Shown here: piece by piece, positions 17,486 to 26,819 of the stretch
How positions within the stretch are numbered: the stretch's first letter is position 1
Layout: each line of letters opens with the position of its first letter
NCBI RefSeq assembly: GCF_025370755.1
Contig: NZ_JAMXFC010000029.1
Location: forward strand, 1 to 64,000
DNA from: Laspinema sp. D2d
GTDB lineage: Bacteria; Cyanobacteriota; Cyanobacteriia; Cyanobacteriales; Laspinemataceae
Direction: 5' to 3'
Length of the DNA: 64,000 bases
The notes under the pieces: model-generated
What the model saw: the letters and a program-made list of their open reading frames with translations, nothing else
Told to the model about the DNA's origin: nothing
Databases searched by the model: none
Program-made: the position numbers and the translations under genes

Positions 17486-18088
17486 TTAAGACGATAAAGA
17501 TTTTTCAGACTTCAAATAATGCTGTTGATAGGCTTCGATTACAACATCTTTTCGGCCCTTTTCCTTAAAATAACGAGCGGCATAATCTTTCTGTTTGGCA
17601 GTGCCGTTAAATAAGTAATGTTTGATGCGATCTTGTCCTTCCGGAGTCTGTACTGAACTCAGGGATTGGTCAACCAGCTTACCCATTTTACTGCCCTCCA
17701 CTTGGTCCAAATTTTGCATCATGGTATCAATATGTTCAAGATTAGCGGGAGGTTCAGTTTCTACAACCCGATTGACCAAACTATGATGAGAATTGTAGAA
17801 CCGTAAAGCGTGTTGCACCCGAGTTTCGGTGCGGTTTTCCAGAATTAAATAAGCGGCATGACGCACCTTACAAGAGCGATCGCGCAACGAATCAATCACT
17901 AAATCTAACCCATCAATTCCATACCGTAGCGCTTCCGACAGGGCAGTAATTCGATATTCTACCACCGGAGAAGCTAAACGCATTTTCACTCCATCTAACC
18001 CCCCCAAAACCATCGCACCTATTGGGGCCGGGTGTTGTCCCCCCAAAACGGCATCATCAGGTTGAGGTTGATTTCGATTATTTCCCAT
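17486..18088 (-). CDS. HEAT-repeat protein, cyanobacterial family
   Basis: A 200-residue soluble protein containing HEAT-like helical repeats: ASPVVEYRITALSEALRYGIDGLDLVIDSL and DRSCKVRHAAYLIL (stretches at about residues 38-85). Related cyanobacterial proteins share the N-terminal block DAVLGGQHPAPIGAMVLGGL seen here at about 11-30. The C-terminal part (ARYFKEKGRKDVVIEAYQQ) is charged. The ATG at 18088 begins MGNNRNQPQP; a longer frame to 18373 runs through dispersed repeats and is not credible. The role is unknown. HEAT repeats suggest a protein-binding scaffold, and homology to phycobilin lyases cannot be claimed from these motifs. Confidence 0.75.
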   Translation of the reverse strand: MGNNRNQPQPDDAVLGGQHPAPIGAMVLGGLDGVKMRLASPVVEYRITALSEALRYGIDGLDLVIDSLRDRSCKVRHAAYLILENRTETRVQHALRFYNSHHSLVNRVVETEPPANLEHIDTMMQNLDQVEGSKMGKLVDQSLSSVQTPEGQDRIKHYLFNGTAKQKDYAARYFKEKGRKDVVIEAYQQHYLKSEKSLSS

Positions 18089-18528
18089 CAGGCCCTTCGC
18101 TCTCAACTCTCTTCGAGTATAGCGAATTTCTAGGGCAAGCATAAAGCAAAAAGCAGAAAGTGCAATTTCCCTAGTGTAACCTCCGGACTTCATACGGAAT
18201 TGGGTTTTCCAAGGTCTATAAAAACCCGCAGCGTCAAGCCTGGGGCTACAGGGACAAAGCCCGAGAAGCGCGGGCTTAAGAGAAAATGGACTTTTACCAA
18301 CCGGATTCGGTAGTAGTACACAACAGGTTAGAAACCGGGTTTCTTGACCGAATCTCTGGTCATTTGTACCCAATTAGGGGAAGAAACCCGGTTTCTGGTC
18401 CTATCTATCTCCCGCTGTAATGATACGGATTCCGTATGACTACAAACTCACAGAATGACTGAAGTGGTTACTACACAATCAGAGAACAACTTCAGTCGTG
18501 ATTACAAACCGGGGAACTCCTCATGGAA
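18089..18528. repeat. Intergenic cluster of dispersed short repeats
   Basis: This spacer contains three repeat types found elsewhere in the window. GGGGCTACAGGGACAAAGCC with GCGCGGGCTTAAGAG is at 18242-18281 (other copies at 36381-36420 and, partly, 54511-54541). GAAACCGGGTTTCTT at 18330-18344 faces AAGAAACCCGGTTTCT at 18381-18396 as an inverted pair. The GACTGAAGT / ACTTCAGTCGTGATTACAAA core occurs twice, in opposite orientation, at 18448-18512. No gene is supported. Confidence 0.7.
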
Positions 18529-19422
18529 TTACATTAACCGGCGAGTTGGGGTGTCACGGGAGTCACTTTGACTCGGAACGCTTTCGCAGGGATTCGGAGA
18601 AAAGTCACAGGGATAGGGATTGACTTGATTCCAATTCGGACCCACTTCCTGGGGATGTTCCCGAACCGGCATGGCTTCACAGATATTAAAATCTGGGGAC
18701 AAGGGATTTGGCAACATTCGGCAAATTTCCGGGACTTCTTCCTCCCCTTGTGCCACAGGGGAAAGCGTTTCAGTAGTAGGGGAAGAGGGGTTTCCCAAGG
18801 CAAAGGCAGCGGAACTTCGGACTTGGGGATTCTCATTAGTCAGGGCCTGGTTAAGGGCGGGGACTGCTGGGGACCCGATGGCGCGCAAGGCAACTGCTGC
18901 ATTCCACGCAAGTCGCTCATCTGGATCCTGTAAAGCGTTGATTAAGGGGGCGATCGCCGGTTCTGCGGTGGCACCAATTCCCGCTAAGGCAAAGGCAGCA
19001 CCCCGACGCACTTCTATCTCCGGGTGTTGCAAGGCAGTGGCGAGTTCCTCCACTGCGGGAGTGCCAATTCGTCTAAGTGCCACGGCAGCATCCAGACGCA
19101 CAGACTCTTGTGAGTCATTTAAGGTAGCAATCAGGTTGGGAATGGCAGATTCCGCAGCAGAACCCATCGAACCCAAGGCAAATGCAGCACCTCCTCGGAC
19201 TCCTACATCGGTATCCTGCAATGCTGTCATCAGTACGGGAACTGCGGGAGTCCCAATCTGCCGCAATCCTTTGACAACTTCCCGGCGATTGGCTCCTTTT
19301 TCGGTTTTGAATTGTTCTAGGTAAGATCCAATTTCCAGATCTACTGTGTTATGGGCATGAACTTGGGCGATCGACAGTACGATCGCTGAAAGGGTCAATA
19401 ATGCGAGTTTCGGTGCGAACAT
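18529..19422 (-). CDS. Secreted HEAT-repeat protein
   Basis: The 297-residue protein starts with a clear signal peptide (FAPKLALLTLSAIVLSIAQVHAH, cleavage probably after VHA at about residue 23). Five or so PBS-lyase-type HEAT repeats follow (about 45-205). Examples are VGVRGGAAFALGSMG, ESVRLDAAVALRRIG, IEVRRGAAFALAGIG, ERLAWNAAVALRAIG and PQVRSSAAFALG. The C-terminal 80 residues are proline-, serine- and cysteine-containing and lack recognisable structure (five Cys, including NPYPC and PNPCE). It is probably periplasmic or extracellular, so it is not a phycobiliprotein lyase acting in the cytoplasm. Its partner is unknown. It is the second HEAT gene in a row on this strand. Confidence 0.85.
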   Translation of the reverse strand: MFAPKLALLTLSAIVLSIAQVHAHNTVDLEIGSYLEQFKTEKGANRREVVKGLRQIGTPAVPVLMTALQDTDVGVRGGAAFALGSMGSAAESAIPNLIATLNDSQESVRLDAAVALRRIGTPAVEELATALQHPEIEVRRGAAFALAGIGATAEPAIAPLINALQDPDERLAWNAAVALRAIGSPAVPALNQALTNENPQVRSSAAFALGNPSSPTTETLSPVAQGEEEVPEICRMLPNPLSPDFNICEAMPVREHPQEVGPNWNQVNPYPCDFSPNPCESVPSQSDSRDTPTRRLM

Positions 19423-19495
19423 TTGGTTTCTCTCAAGTGATGAAATAATTTGGGATGCACCAAATTAATTGACTATGGGACGGGAGGGAGAGGGG

Positions 19496-19618
19496 TTCTG
19501 TTTCGGAGATGGGGGAGATGGGGGAGATAGGGAGGATGGGGGAGATAGGGAGGATGGGGGAGATAGGGAGGATGGGGGAGATAGGGAGGATGGGGGAGAT
19601 AGGGGAGATGGGGGAGAA
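19496..19618. repeat. Purine-rich minisatellite
   Basis: About six units of GATGGGGGAGATAGGGAG are arranged in tandem. This is the same purine-rich arm as in the composite elements at 5040-5310 and 52690-52830, but without the palindromic core or the pyrimidine arm. It lies between the 3' end of the GT41-type gene and the 5' end of the secreted HEAT gene. The glycine/aspartate-rich open frame through it is an artefact. Confidence 0.85.
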
Positions 19619-19639
19619 TTTTTGTCCCTTTTTACCTCT

Positions 19640-21910
19640 TTATCGTTTTTCCTGTACCATCGTCCGATAAAAGTGTTCTAATGCTTTGACTCCGGTGGTA
19701 TCCTCATATAACCATTGATGGCCCTCGTTTATTTGAGTGGCGATCGCCTCTCTCCACTCCCGATTTAATCCTAAGTTAACGGCTATTTTAATATAATCCT
19801 CCAAAGTTCGGGCGATCGTTTCGGTGGCCCCCACTCTTGTCAAGATTCCTGCTGACTGACGCCCCCGCATAAAGGGGCCGAGATGAGTTACGATAGGCAA
19901 ATTTACTGCTACTGCTTCTAAGGTCGTTAAAAATCCCGTAAACTCAAATGTATCTAACCCGATATCGGCCATTGATAGGAGGTTCCAGTAGTCCCGCTTG
20001 CTCTGTCTGGGCAAGATTATACAAAATTCGTGATAATCTAACCCAAACTGACCAAAAGCCACCTCTAGTCGCTGGCAAAATTGCGCGGTAATCTGGGTGC
20101 TTTTGTGACCCATAAACACTAGCTTAGCGGTTGTCACTTGTTCACAAATTCTGGGAAATATTATATCATATTGCGGTAAATATTTAAACAAAGATTGGCA
20201 GGATAAATACATCACCGCATCACCGGAAATGTCATAATCTTTGCGATTTTTATTCAATTCTGGAATCAGAGGTTTGGGGAAATAAATTCCTAAATTAGGT
20301 AACCGAATCAGTTGTTCTGAATAATGAGTCTGAGCATTCTCCGGTTCCATCAAATCACTGGAAATAAAATAATCCTGCGTGGGTAAACCGGAGGTAATCG
20401 GATGTCCCCAAGCGACAGCTTGAACCGGGGCCAATCGTAAACTCCCCAGTTGAGTCAGGGGTGCATACATTCCAAGATCCAAAAAGACCAAAATATGCAA
20501 ATTATCCTGTTGGATTTGCTGACAAACTGCGGGAATATCATCCGGAATAGAATAAAAGTAGTCGCTATTAACTCGAAACCAGTCCGTCAGGCGATCGCGT
20601 TGTCGTCCGACATCATAACAATAAACCTCAAACTCCTCGCGGTTCCCATGTTCCAACCACCCAGAAAACACCATTCCCACCGTATGCCATTGCAAACAAG
20701 CAGAAATATAGCCGATTCTAATTCGTTCCCCAGACTTCAGGATTGGCATAGGGAACGGTTTGACCCACTGGGGATAATTTGCGGCCATCACCTGATGCAC
20801 GAATTGTCCATATTTTTGCTGCAATATTAAATCATTTTTACCTTGATATTGGAGATAAAAATTTGTATTAACTGCGGTAGCATTTAATCCCTGTTTTTGA
20901 TAAAACTCTGTATTTAAAGGGCAGTTTTGAATCAAATTATCTAACTCGGTAATAAATCGGTTTCGATAAAACTCCACCTGCTCTGAGTTTTGATACAAAA
21001 TGGGAAAAAGCCGAATTTTTTCTAATTTTAGGGATAGGCGATCGGGTAAAACTTCTAACCCCTCATCCGCTACTTGGCGCGCCTCTTCAACTTGACCACA
21101 ATTCTGTAAAGCTAAAATAAAAGATAAATAAAGTTCGACTGCTTCCGGATGCAGAACAATCCCTTGACGATAAGTCGTAATCGCTTCTTCCCAGCGATTC
21201 AACTGTTGATAGCAATCGGCAAGGGCAAGGTAAAAATCAATCTCCCCTTCCTGATTTTTTTGAAACTGCTCATAATGGACAATCGCGGTTTCATACTCTT
21301 GTTTCCGGTAGGCAGAAAACCCAAAATAAAGGCTAGAATCTGGATGATTTTTCGCGGCAAAAGCAATCCCTAGGGCGTAAAGAATATCGGGATGACGCGG
21401 TTGGAGTTTTAAGGCAGTTTCAAAAACAGATATTGCCTCTTCAATCCGCTGCTGGGCGACGAATAAATGTCCTAAACTCACATAACTTCGCCAATCTGGA
21501 CTGAGCGCAATTCTTTGCCGATAGGCAGTTTCCGCTTGGTTCAAATCTCCTATTTCTATACTCACATTTCCTAATTCTGAATAGGCATTGAGATAACCCG
21601 GTTCAATGAGCAACGCCTGTTGATAGGCAGTCACAGCTTCTGCGAGATAACCCAACTTTGTCAAAACTAACCCCCGAGTATAATGACAAATCGCCTGATT
21701 TTCATCACACTCCAGAGACTGTTCTAAGTAATCCAGAGCATCTTCATATCGTCCTTGCTGAGAATACAGCATTCCCAACCCTCGCAATGCTTGGGGTTGA
21801 GTCACATCAATCCCTAACACTTGGCAAAACTTTTGTTCCGCCAGGGTCAAAGAACCCGACTCATATAACCTGAAACCATCCGCTAAAAGGATATCCAGTT
21901 CAGAACTCAC
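19640..21910 (-). CDS. TPR protein with O-GlcNAc-transferase-like (GT41) domain
   Basis: A 756-residue cytoplasmic protein. The N-terminal part (about residues 5-300) carries around eight TPR repeats, for example ALRGLGMLYSQQGRYEDALD and LNAYSELGNVSIEIGDLNQA. The C-terminal half resembles SPINDLY/OGT glycosyltransferases (GT41), with IRIGYISACLQWHTVGMVF, HILVFLDLGMYAPLTQLGSL, LAPVQAVAWGHPITSGLP and LPNLGIYFPKP. The start is a GTG overlapping the SDR stop codon (GTGA, 21907-21910), indicating translational coupling. Bacterial members glycosylate proteins on Ser/Thr or Asn; the target here is unknown. The catalytic domain is shorter than in eukaryotic OGT, and activity is inferred only from overall motif conservation. 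Confidence 0.85.
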   Translation of the reverse strand: MSSELDILLADGFRLYESGSLTLAEQKFCQVLGIDVTQPQALRGLGMLYSQQGRYEDALDYLEQSLECDENQAICHYTRGLVLTKLGYLAEAVTAYQQALLIEPGYLNAYSELGNVSIEIGDLNQAETAYRQRIALSPDWRSYVSLGHLFVAQQRIEEAISVFETALKLQPRHPDILYALGIAFAAKNHPDSSLYFGFSAYRKQEYETAIVHYEQFQKNQEGEIDFYLALADCYQQLNRWEEAITTYRQGIVLHPEAVELYLSFILALQNCGQVEEARQVADEGLEVLPDRLSLKLEKIRLFPILYQNSEQVEFYRNRFITELDNLIQNCPLNTEFYQKQGLNATAVNTNFYLQYQGKNDLILQQKYGQFVHQVMAANYPQWVKPFPMPILKSGERIRIGYISACLQWHTVGMVFSGWLEHGNREEFEVYCYDVGRQRDRLTDWFRVNSDYFYSIPDDIPAVCQQIQQDNLHILVFLDLGMYAPLTQLGSLRLAPVQAVAWGHPITSGLPTQDYFISSDLMEPENAQTHYSEQLIRLPNLGIYFPKPLIPELNKNRKDYDISGDAVMYLSCQSLFKYLPQYDIIFPRICEQVTTAKLVFMGHKSTQITAQFCQRLEVAFGQFGLDYHEFCIILPRQSKRDYWNLLSMADIGLDTFEFTGFLTTLEAVAVNLPIVTHLGPFMRGRQSAGILTRVGATETIARTLEDYIKIAVNLGLNREWREAIATQINEGHQWLYEDTTGVKALEHFYRTMVQEKR

Positions 21911-22773
21911 ATATCCTCCAGACGAAAGGCGGCAATTTGCCTGCCATCGATATCCGTAAACCCATATTCCACCGCCAAATCCCCCACCGTCAATACAGTT
22001 CCTGAGAGTTCTAGCGCATTCGGGTCCGTCGCCAAGGCGGCGATCGCCCGTCCAATATACTCGGTAGACTCAGTTTGTGCTAAATCAACATCCGGCGCAT
22101 CTAACACGCGTTCTGTGCGCATAAACCCCGGTGCTACTGCCACTGCTGCAATTTTATACGGTTCCAAATCTCGTGCCATCGCCAACGTCATCCGGGCGAT
22201 CGCGTGTTTTGCCATATCGTAAAACAGGTTACCTAAATACTTATCCCGGTCCCAGGCGATCGTATTTACAATTAATCCTTGCTGCTGAGGTAACATCAAC
22301 GGGACCGCACAACGACTTGCCACCAAATGCGATCGCACTCCTGCCGTAAACATTCCCTCCCAACGCTGCAAAGATTGCTCCCAAAACGGCGCAAAAAACT
22401 CCGTCCCATCCGCCCAAGTTTTACCATCATAACCTTCATAACCTCCCCAGGCATTATTCACCAAAATATCTAAGCGCCCGTCACTTTGTATCCGCCTAAC
22501 TAACGCCTCTACCTGCTCATCTTGCGTCACATCACAACGCACCGGGATACCCACCCCACCTCGCGCCGTCACCGCTTCTGCCGTCTCGTCAATTGTCCCT
22601 GGCAGATGATCCGTCGTTGCCTCCCCTCGCACACTCCGTCCCGTCACATAGACAGTCGCCCCCGCTTCTCCTAAAACCAAGGCAATTCCTCGCCCTGCGC
22701 CACGACTTGCCCCCGTTACTACTGCTACTTTACCCCTTAAGGGTTTAGGATTATCCGACAACTTGGCATCCAC
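21907..22773 (-). CDS. Short-chain dehydrogenase/reductase
   Basis: A 288-residue classical SDR. The Rossmann nucleotide-binding motif VVTGASRGAGRGIAL is at about residues 18-32, the structural NNAW motif at about 106-109, and the catalytic Y-x-x-x-K appears as YDMAKHAIARM (about 186-196). Its overall shape resembles the SDR subgroup with a long insertion (GYDGKTWADG) after NNAWGGYEG. Substrate and cofactor preference cannot be set from the sequence. The 4-bp overlap with the glycosyltransferase gene shows that the two are one operon, so a role in making or modifying a sugar nucleotide or glycan is possible but unproven. Confidence 0.88.
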   Translation of the reverse strand: MDAKLSDNPKPLRGKVAVVTGASRGAGRGIALVLGEAGATVYVTGRSVRGEATTDHLPGTIDETAEAVTARGGVGIPVRCDVTQDEQVEALVRRIQSDGRLDILVNNAWGGYEGYDGKTWADGTEFFAPFWEQSLQRWEGMFTAGVRSHLVASRCAVPLMLPQQQGLIVNTIAWDRDKYLGNLFYDMAKHAIARMTLAMARDLEPYKIAAVAVAPGFMRTERVLDAPDVDLAQTESTEYIGRAIAALATDPNALELSGTVLTVGDLAVEYGFTDIDGRQIAAFRLEDM

Positions 22774-22913
22774 TTTAAACTCAGCTTATTATATGAATTG
22801 ACGGATTGATTATAGCGAAATTAGGTAAACTGTGGCAACAAGTGGAAACATCCAGATTTGAAGCAACAGAAACGGAAGGAAACGGGGTAAAAATTTGGGG
22901 GTTAATCAGAGCA

Positions 22914-23621
22914 ATGGGTTTAAGGGAAATTGTGCTCTCGGTGATTATTCCTTGTTACAATCAAGGGGAATATCTCCTGGATGCGATCGCCAGTGTCGAG
23001 GACTGTTTTAATTCTCACCTTGAACTCATTATCGTCAATGATGGTTCAACCGAACTTTTAACCTTAGAAGTGCTGGATTATTTACAAAACCAGGGATATC
23101 AAATCATTCATCAGCTAAATCAAGGGTTAGCAATAGCCCGGAATAAGGGTATAGAAGCAAGCCAAAGTGAGTATATTTTACCCCTAGATGCTGATAATAA
23201 AATTAGACCCGCCTATATTGCTAAAGGCATTGACATTTTGGATCGATTTCCTCGCGTTGGAGTCGTTTATGGGGATAAAGAATTATTTGGTGATCGCACC
23301 GGAATTTGGCAAGTCCCCAACTTTGACCCAACCCGCTTATTACAGGGCAACTATATCGATGCCTGCGCCATCTTTAGAAAAACCCTCTGGCAAGACTGCG
23401 GCGGATATGACCCCAATATTCCCGATAAATTAGGCTTTGAAGACTGGGATTTGTGGCTAAGTGCCCTAGAAAAAGGGTGGGAGTTTTATCATATTCCAGA
23501 AGTCTTATTTGATTACCGCGTCCGTGCTAACTCAATGGTCACTCGCTGCCTGATTCCAGAAAACCAAGAAAAATTAATCCGCTATCTGAGAAGCAAACAT
23601 CAAGTTCTGTATCAAGTCTAA
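22914..23621 (+). CDS. Family 2 glycosyltransferase
   Basis: A GT-A fold glycosyltransferase of about 235 residues. It starts close to the nucleotide-binding strand LSVIIPCYNQGEYLLDAIAS. IIVNDGST, GLAIARNKGIEAS and ILPLDADNKI (the D-x-D metal site) follow, and GFEDWDLWLSALEKGWEF lies in the acceptor region. The family often appears in polysaccharide or protein-glycan synthesis. I chose the ATG at 22914; a TTG at 22806 would add 36 residues with no family features. It is divergent from the SDR/GT41 operon, with about 140 bp between the starts, so a shared intergenic promoter region is possible. Confidence 0.85.
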   Translation: MGLREIVLSVIIPCYNQGEYLLDAIASVEDCFNSHLELIIVNDGSTELLTLEVLDYLQNQGYQIIHQLNQGLAIARNKGIEASQSEYILPLDADNKIRPAYIAKGIDILDRFPRVGVVYGDKELFGDRTGIWQVPNFDPTRLLQGNYIDACAIFRKTLWQDCGGYDPNIPDKLGFEDWDLWLSALEKGWEFYHIPEVLFDYRVRANSMVTRCLIPENQEKLIRYLRSKHQVLYQV

Positions 23622-23767
23622 ATCAACCCAGAAATGACAAAAAAATTAACGGATAAAATAGGGTTTCTCCGTGAAAATGGGTATCATATGGGGTTAAAAA
23701 ATCGTCATCTCTAATAACCTGCTAAAGTTAATCCGTAGCTACTATTTTAATCAATTAAGGTTCAACT

Positions 23768-25735
23768 ATGGGGAAACGATGGATGCCGCAATTGCGTGAA
23801 GAATGGGGGGCTGTCTTTTTCGGAGCCACCACCATTGCCGGTTTAGTTCTCCTCCTGCGCTTAACCGGCGCATTACAAGGGATGGAATGGGGTGCATTCG
23901 ATTGGTTTATTCGCAGTCGTCCCCAAGAACCCAAGGATTCCCGAATTGTGATTGTGGGAATCTCTGAAACCGATATTCAAACTATCGGGCAATGGCCGAT
24001 TCCTGATGGCGTTCTCGCTGATTTAATTATCCGATTAAAAGCCCAACAACCGAGGGCGATCGGTTTAGATATTTATCGGGATTTACCTGTAGAACCTGGG
24101 CATAAAAGACTTACAGAAGTATTCGAGAACACTCCAAACTTAATAGGGGTTCAAATGGTCAGTCGAGGCGATAATAATTGGGCGGTTTCACCTCCCAAAA
24201 TTTTGAAAGAACGCGGCCAAATTGGATTTAATAATTTAATATTAGATTCAGATGGAACAATTCGACGGGGTTTGCTTTTTTTAGAAACTCCCGAAGGTGA
24301 AGTCTTGCCGAGTTTGGGACTGAGTTTAGCATTTTTGTATCTTAAGTCCGAAGGCATTCTTCCCCAAAATGCAGAAGAGGTTAATCCGGAATATCTCCAA
24401 CTCGGAAATGCAGTATTCGTGCGATTACGCTCTAATGATGGCAGCTACGTCCGCAGTAACGACCGAGGGTATCAAATTTTAATGAATCACAAAGATGTGA
24501 ATAATACGTTTGAAATTGTATCCTTAAGAGATGTGTTAGAAAATAAAATTCCTGATAACTTTGCGCGCGATCGCGTTGTTTTAATTGGGACAATAGCAGC
24601 CAGTGTTCCCGATAATTTTCATACCCCTTATGATCATAGTGCCATAACCGATGCATCTAACCGGACCTCTGGGGTAAAAATTCATGCCAACTTAACCAGT
24701 CAAATCATTAGTGCTGCCTTAGATAATCGACCCCTGATTAAAGTTTGGCCCAAATCCTTAGAAATTGGATTAATTTTATTAGGGGCTTGGATGGGAGGAT
24801 TTTTAGCAGGGTTGAAACGATATGCCTGTAGTCTCAATGTTTACTATGCTTTTTCATGGAGCGGAATTAATATTATCATTTTTGCCCTACTATTAACTGG
24901 GAGTGCCTATTTAGCCTTTTTAAGAGGATGGTGGGTTCCCCTCGTTCCTCCCATTTTATCTTTAACAGGATCATCGCTTGCCATCACCGCTTATATCGCA
25001 AAAATTGAACGAGAAGAAAGACAAACTATAATGCGATTATTTGAACGGCACGTCACCCCAAAAATTGCGGAAGCCATTTGGCGCGATCGCCAAAAAATTC
25101 TCAAAGAAGGACAACTAGAAGGACAAGAAGTGATTGCTACTGTTCTGTTTACCGACTTAAAAGGATTTAGCAGTATTGCCGAAGGAATGCCACCTAAACT
25201 CTTGATGTCTTGGTTGAATGAATATATGAGTGCAATGGCAAAAGTGGTACTCGACTCCGACGGGGCGATCAATAAATTTATTGGCGATGCAGTCATGGCA
25301 GTTTTTGGCATTCCTATCCCGGCGACAACACCAGAAGAAATTGCCCTAGATGCCCAAAAAGCCGTCACTTGTGCGTTAGGAATGGCCGCCGCACTGAAAT
25401 CCTTAAATCAGCAGTGGGAACAAGGTGGAAAACCCACAGTATCCATGCGGGTAGGAATTGCCACGGGTCCCCTGGTTGTGGGCAGTTTAGGCAGCCATCA
25501 CCGTCAGGATTATACTATCATTGGCGATACAGTTAATATTGCTGCCCGATTGGAAAGTTATGATAAATCAATTGATGGTGGGATATGCCGAATTTTAATT
25601 TCTGAAGAAACTTATCACTTACTTCCTAAACGGTTTTCCACTAAACGGGTTGACCGAGTTTTGCTAAAGGGTCGCCAACAACCTGTTAATATTTATCAAG
25701 TTTGCGGAGAGCAAATCAACGCATCTGATTCATGA
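23768..25735 (+). CDS. CHASE2-domain adenylate/guanylate cyclase
   Basis: A 655-residue membrane-bound class III nucleotidyl cyclase. One helix near the N-terminus (about residues 14-32) leads into an extracytoplasmic CHASE2 sensor (about 35-340; motifs IVIVGISETDIQTIGQWPIP and AIGLDIYRD). Three further helices follow (about 330-410), then a cytoplasmic cyclase domain (about 455-645). The cyclase has the metal-binding FTDLKGF and FIGDAVMAVFG, preceded by the lysine of INKFIGD that usually favours ATP. The product is probably cAMP; no effector gene is adjacent. It is the first gene of the co-directional DUF928 / haemagglutinin / CHAT series, 110 bp before the DUF928 gene. What CHASE2 senses is unknown. 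Confidence 0.92.
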   Translation: MGKRWMPQLREEWGAVFFGATTIAGLVLLLRLTGALQGMEWGAFDWFIRSRPQEPKDSRIVIVGISETDIQTIGQWPIPDGVLADLIIRLKAQQPRAIGLDIYRDLPVEPGHKRLTEVFENTPNLIGVQMVSRGDNNWAVSPPKILKERGQIGFNNLILDSDGTIRRGLLFLETPEGEVLPSLGLSLAFLYLKSEGILPQNAEEVNPEYLQLGNAVFVRLRSNDGSYVRSNDRGYQILMNHKDVNNTFEIVSLRDVLENKIPDNFARDRVVLIGTIAASVPDNFHTPYDHSAITDASNRTSGVKIHANLTSQIISAALDNRPLIKVWPKSLEIGLILLGAWMGGFLAGLKRYACSLNVYYAFSWSGINIIIFALLLTGSAYLAFLRGWWVPLVPPILSLTGSSLAITAYIAKIEREERQTIMRLFERHVTPKIAEAIWRDRQKILKEGQLEGQEVIATVLFTDLKGFSSIAEGMPPKLLMSWLNEYMSAMAKVVLDSDGAINKFIGDAVMAVFGIPIPATTPEEIALDAQKAVTCALGMAAALKSLNQQWEQGGKPTVSMRVGIATGPLVVGSLGSHHRQDYTIIGDTVNIAARLESYDKSIDGGICRILISEETYHLLPKRFSTKRVDRVLLKGRQQPVNIYQVCGEQINASDS

Positions 25736-25844
25736 ATTGTAAAGTTTTGTTAAAAAGATAGGCATCTAATAGATTTGTCAGTTATAAAGTGCCTATTATT
25801 CAGGCTTGGTTGAAAGGGTTGTCATGTACCAACGAAAGGGCTGT

Positions 25845-26690
25845 ATGATGCATCAGACAAAGTTCTCACTTATCCCAGCAATTTTTCCCGGCTTAATCGC
25901 TACTTTAGCAACATTCAGTGTAACGCCTAGCTCACTCCAAACACCCGATGTTCCTAATTCGAGAGCAACCGGGCGCAGTTTAGAGATAGAGGTTGCCCAA
26001 TATGTACCGCCAAAAGATTTAGGAACACCTCCTACGGTAGGGGGTGGAACTCGTGGGGGACGATGCGAAGCGGACCATGATGAAAATAGGACTGACCCAT
26101 TCCTGATGGTACTGATGCCGAATCTAAAATCAGAACCTCAAAATTTTGGAACGACTGTATCGGAAACACCAGAATTTATGGTGTATATTCCGCAAACGGT
26201 AGCTCGCCAAGCGGAATTTGTCTTAAAAGATGAAGAAGACAATGATATTTACCGCACTACATTTGCAATTTCTGGGGAAGAAGCGATCGCCAGGTTGACC
26301 CTGCCCTCCGATGAAATTAAACTAGAATCAGGAATCAATTACTCTTGGTATTTTTCCCTGATTTGTAATCCCCAAGATTTTAGTAAAAATACAGAAACCC
26401 ACGGATGGACTCAGCGAGTCCAACTCAATCCCAACCTGATGACAACTTTAGAGGCAGCCGACCCCCTCACCCGGTCTCAATTGTATGCAGAAAATGGGAT
26501 TTGGCATGAAGCGATCGCCATCTTAGCTCAACTCCGTCAGGAACAACCGACGGATCCCATCTTAGCCCAAACCTGGCAAAACCTCTTAGAATCAGCCAAT
26601 CTACTAGAGATTGCTACCTTGCCTAACGAAGTCCCGATTATTGCGATCGGGCTGGAAAATACATCAACAGAAATTGGAAGCAACCCCTAG
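25845..26690 (+). CDS. Secreted DUF928 protein
   Basis: About 281 residues. A signal peptide (FSLIPAIFPGLIATLATFSV, about residues 6-25) is followed by the DUF928 domain. Family features seen are GGGTRGGRCEAD, VSETPEFMVYIPQ, FVLKDEEDNDIYRT, SWYFSLICNPQD and AENGIWHEAIAIL. DUF928 is almost confined to cyanobacteria and commonly sits beside CHASE2, CHAT and haemagglutinin-type genes, as here. The start is uncertain: ATGs at 25824 and 25845 are each preceded by GAAAGGG, and either gives a workable signal peptide. Location is probably periplasm or outer membrane. Two conserved-looking cysteines (GRCEAD and LICNP) could form a disulfide. Confidence 0.85.
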   Translation: MMHQTKFSLIPAIFPGLIATLATFSVTPSSLQTPDVPNSRATGRSLEIEVAQYVPPKDLGTPPTVGGGTRGGRCEADHDENRTDPFLMVLMPNLKSEPQNFGTTVSETPEFMVYIPQTVARQAEFVLKDEEDNDIYRTTFAISGEEAIARLTLPSDEIKLESGINYSWYFSLICNPQDFSKNTETHGWTQRVQLNPNLMTTLEAADPLTRSQLYAENGIWHEAIAILAQLRQEQPTDPILAQTWQNLLESANLLEIATLPNEVPIIAIGLENTSTEIGSNP

Positions 26691-26695
26691 AAGTT

Positions 26696-26768
26696 ACAAG
26701 AAACCGGGTTTCTGGAAACAGTCTCGGGAAATTCACCCCAATGAACGACTGAAACCCGGTTTCGGGTC
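26696..26768. repeat. Inverted GAAACCCGGTTTC repeat pair
   Basis: AAGAAACCGGGTTTCT (26698-26713) and GAAACCCGGTTTC (26750-26762) are each self-complementary and flank a 36-bp spacer. They sit between the DUF928 stop and the first haemagglutinin-type gene. The pair could fold on either strand. The same family occurs at 3107-3125 and 18330-18396. Confidence 0.75.
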
Positions 26769-26819
26769 TCTTTTGGTCAAACTACACTAAACCACTATCC
26801 CATTGATCAATCAGGGTTT

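Noticed and set aside
18089-18373. N-terminal extension of the HEAT-repeat gene to 18373
   Set aside because: The extension is encoded by dispersed repeats (GGACAAAGCC and GAAACCCGGTTTC families), and homologous sequence starts at 18088.
19469-19681. Open frame encoding Gly/Asp/Glu-rich repeats
   Set aside because: It is a translation of the purine-rich minisatellite and overlaps the end of the GT41-type gene.
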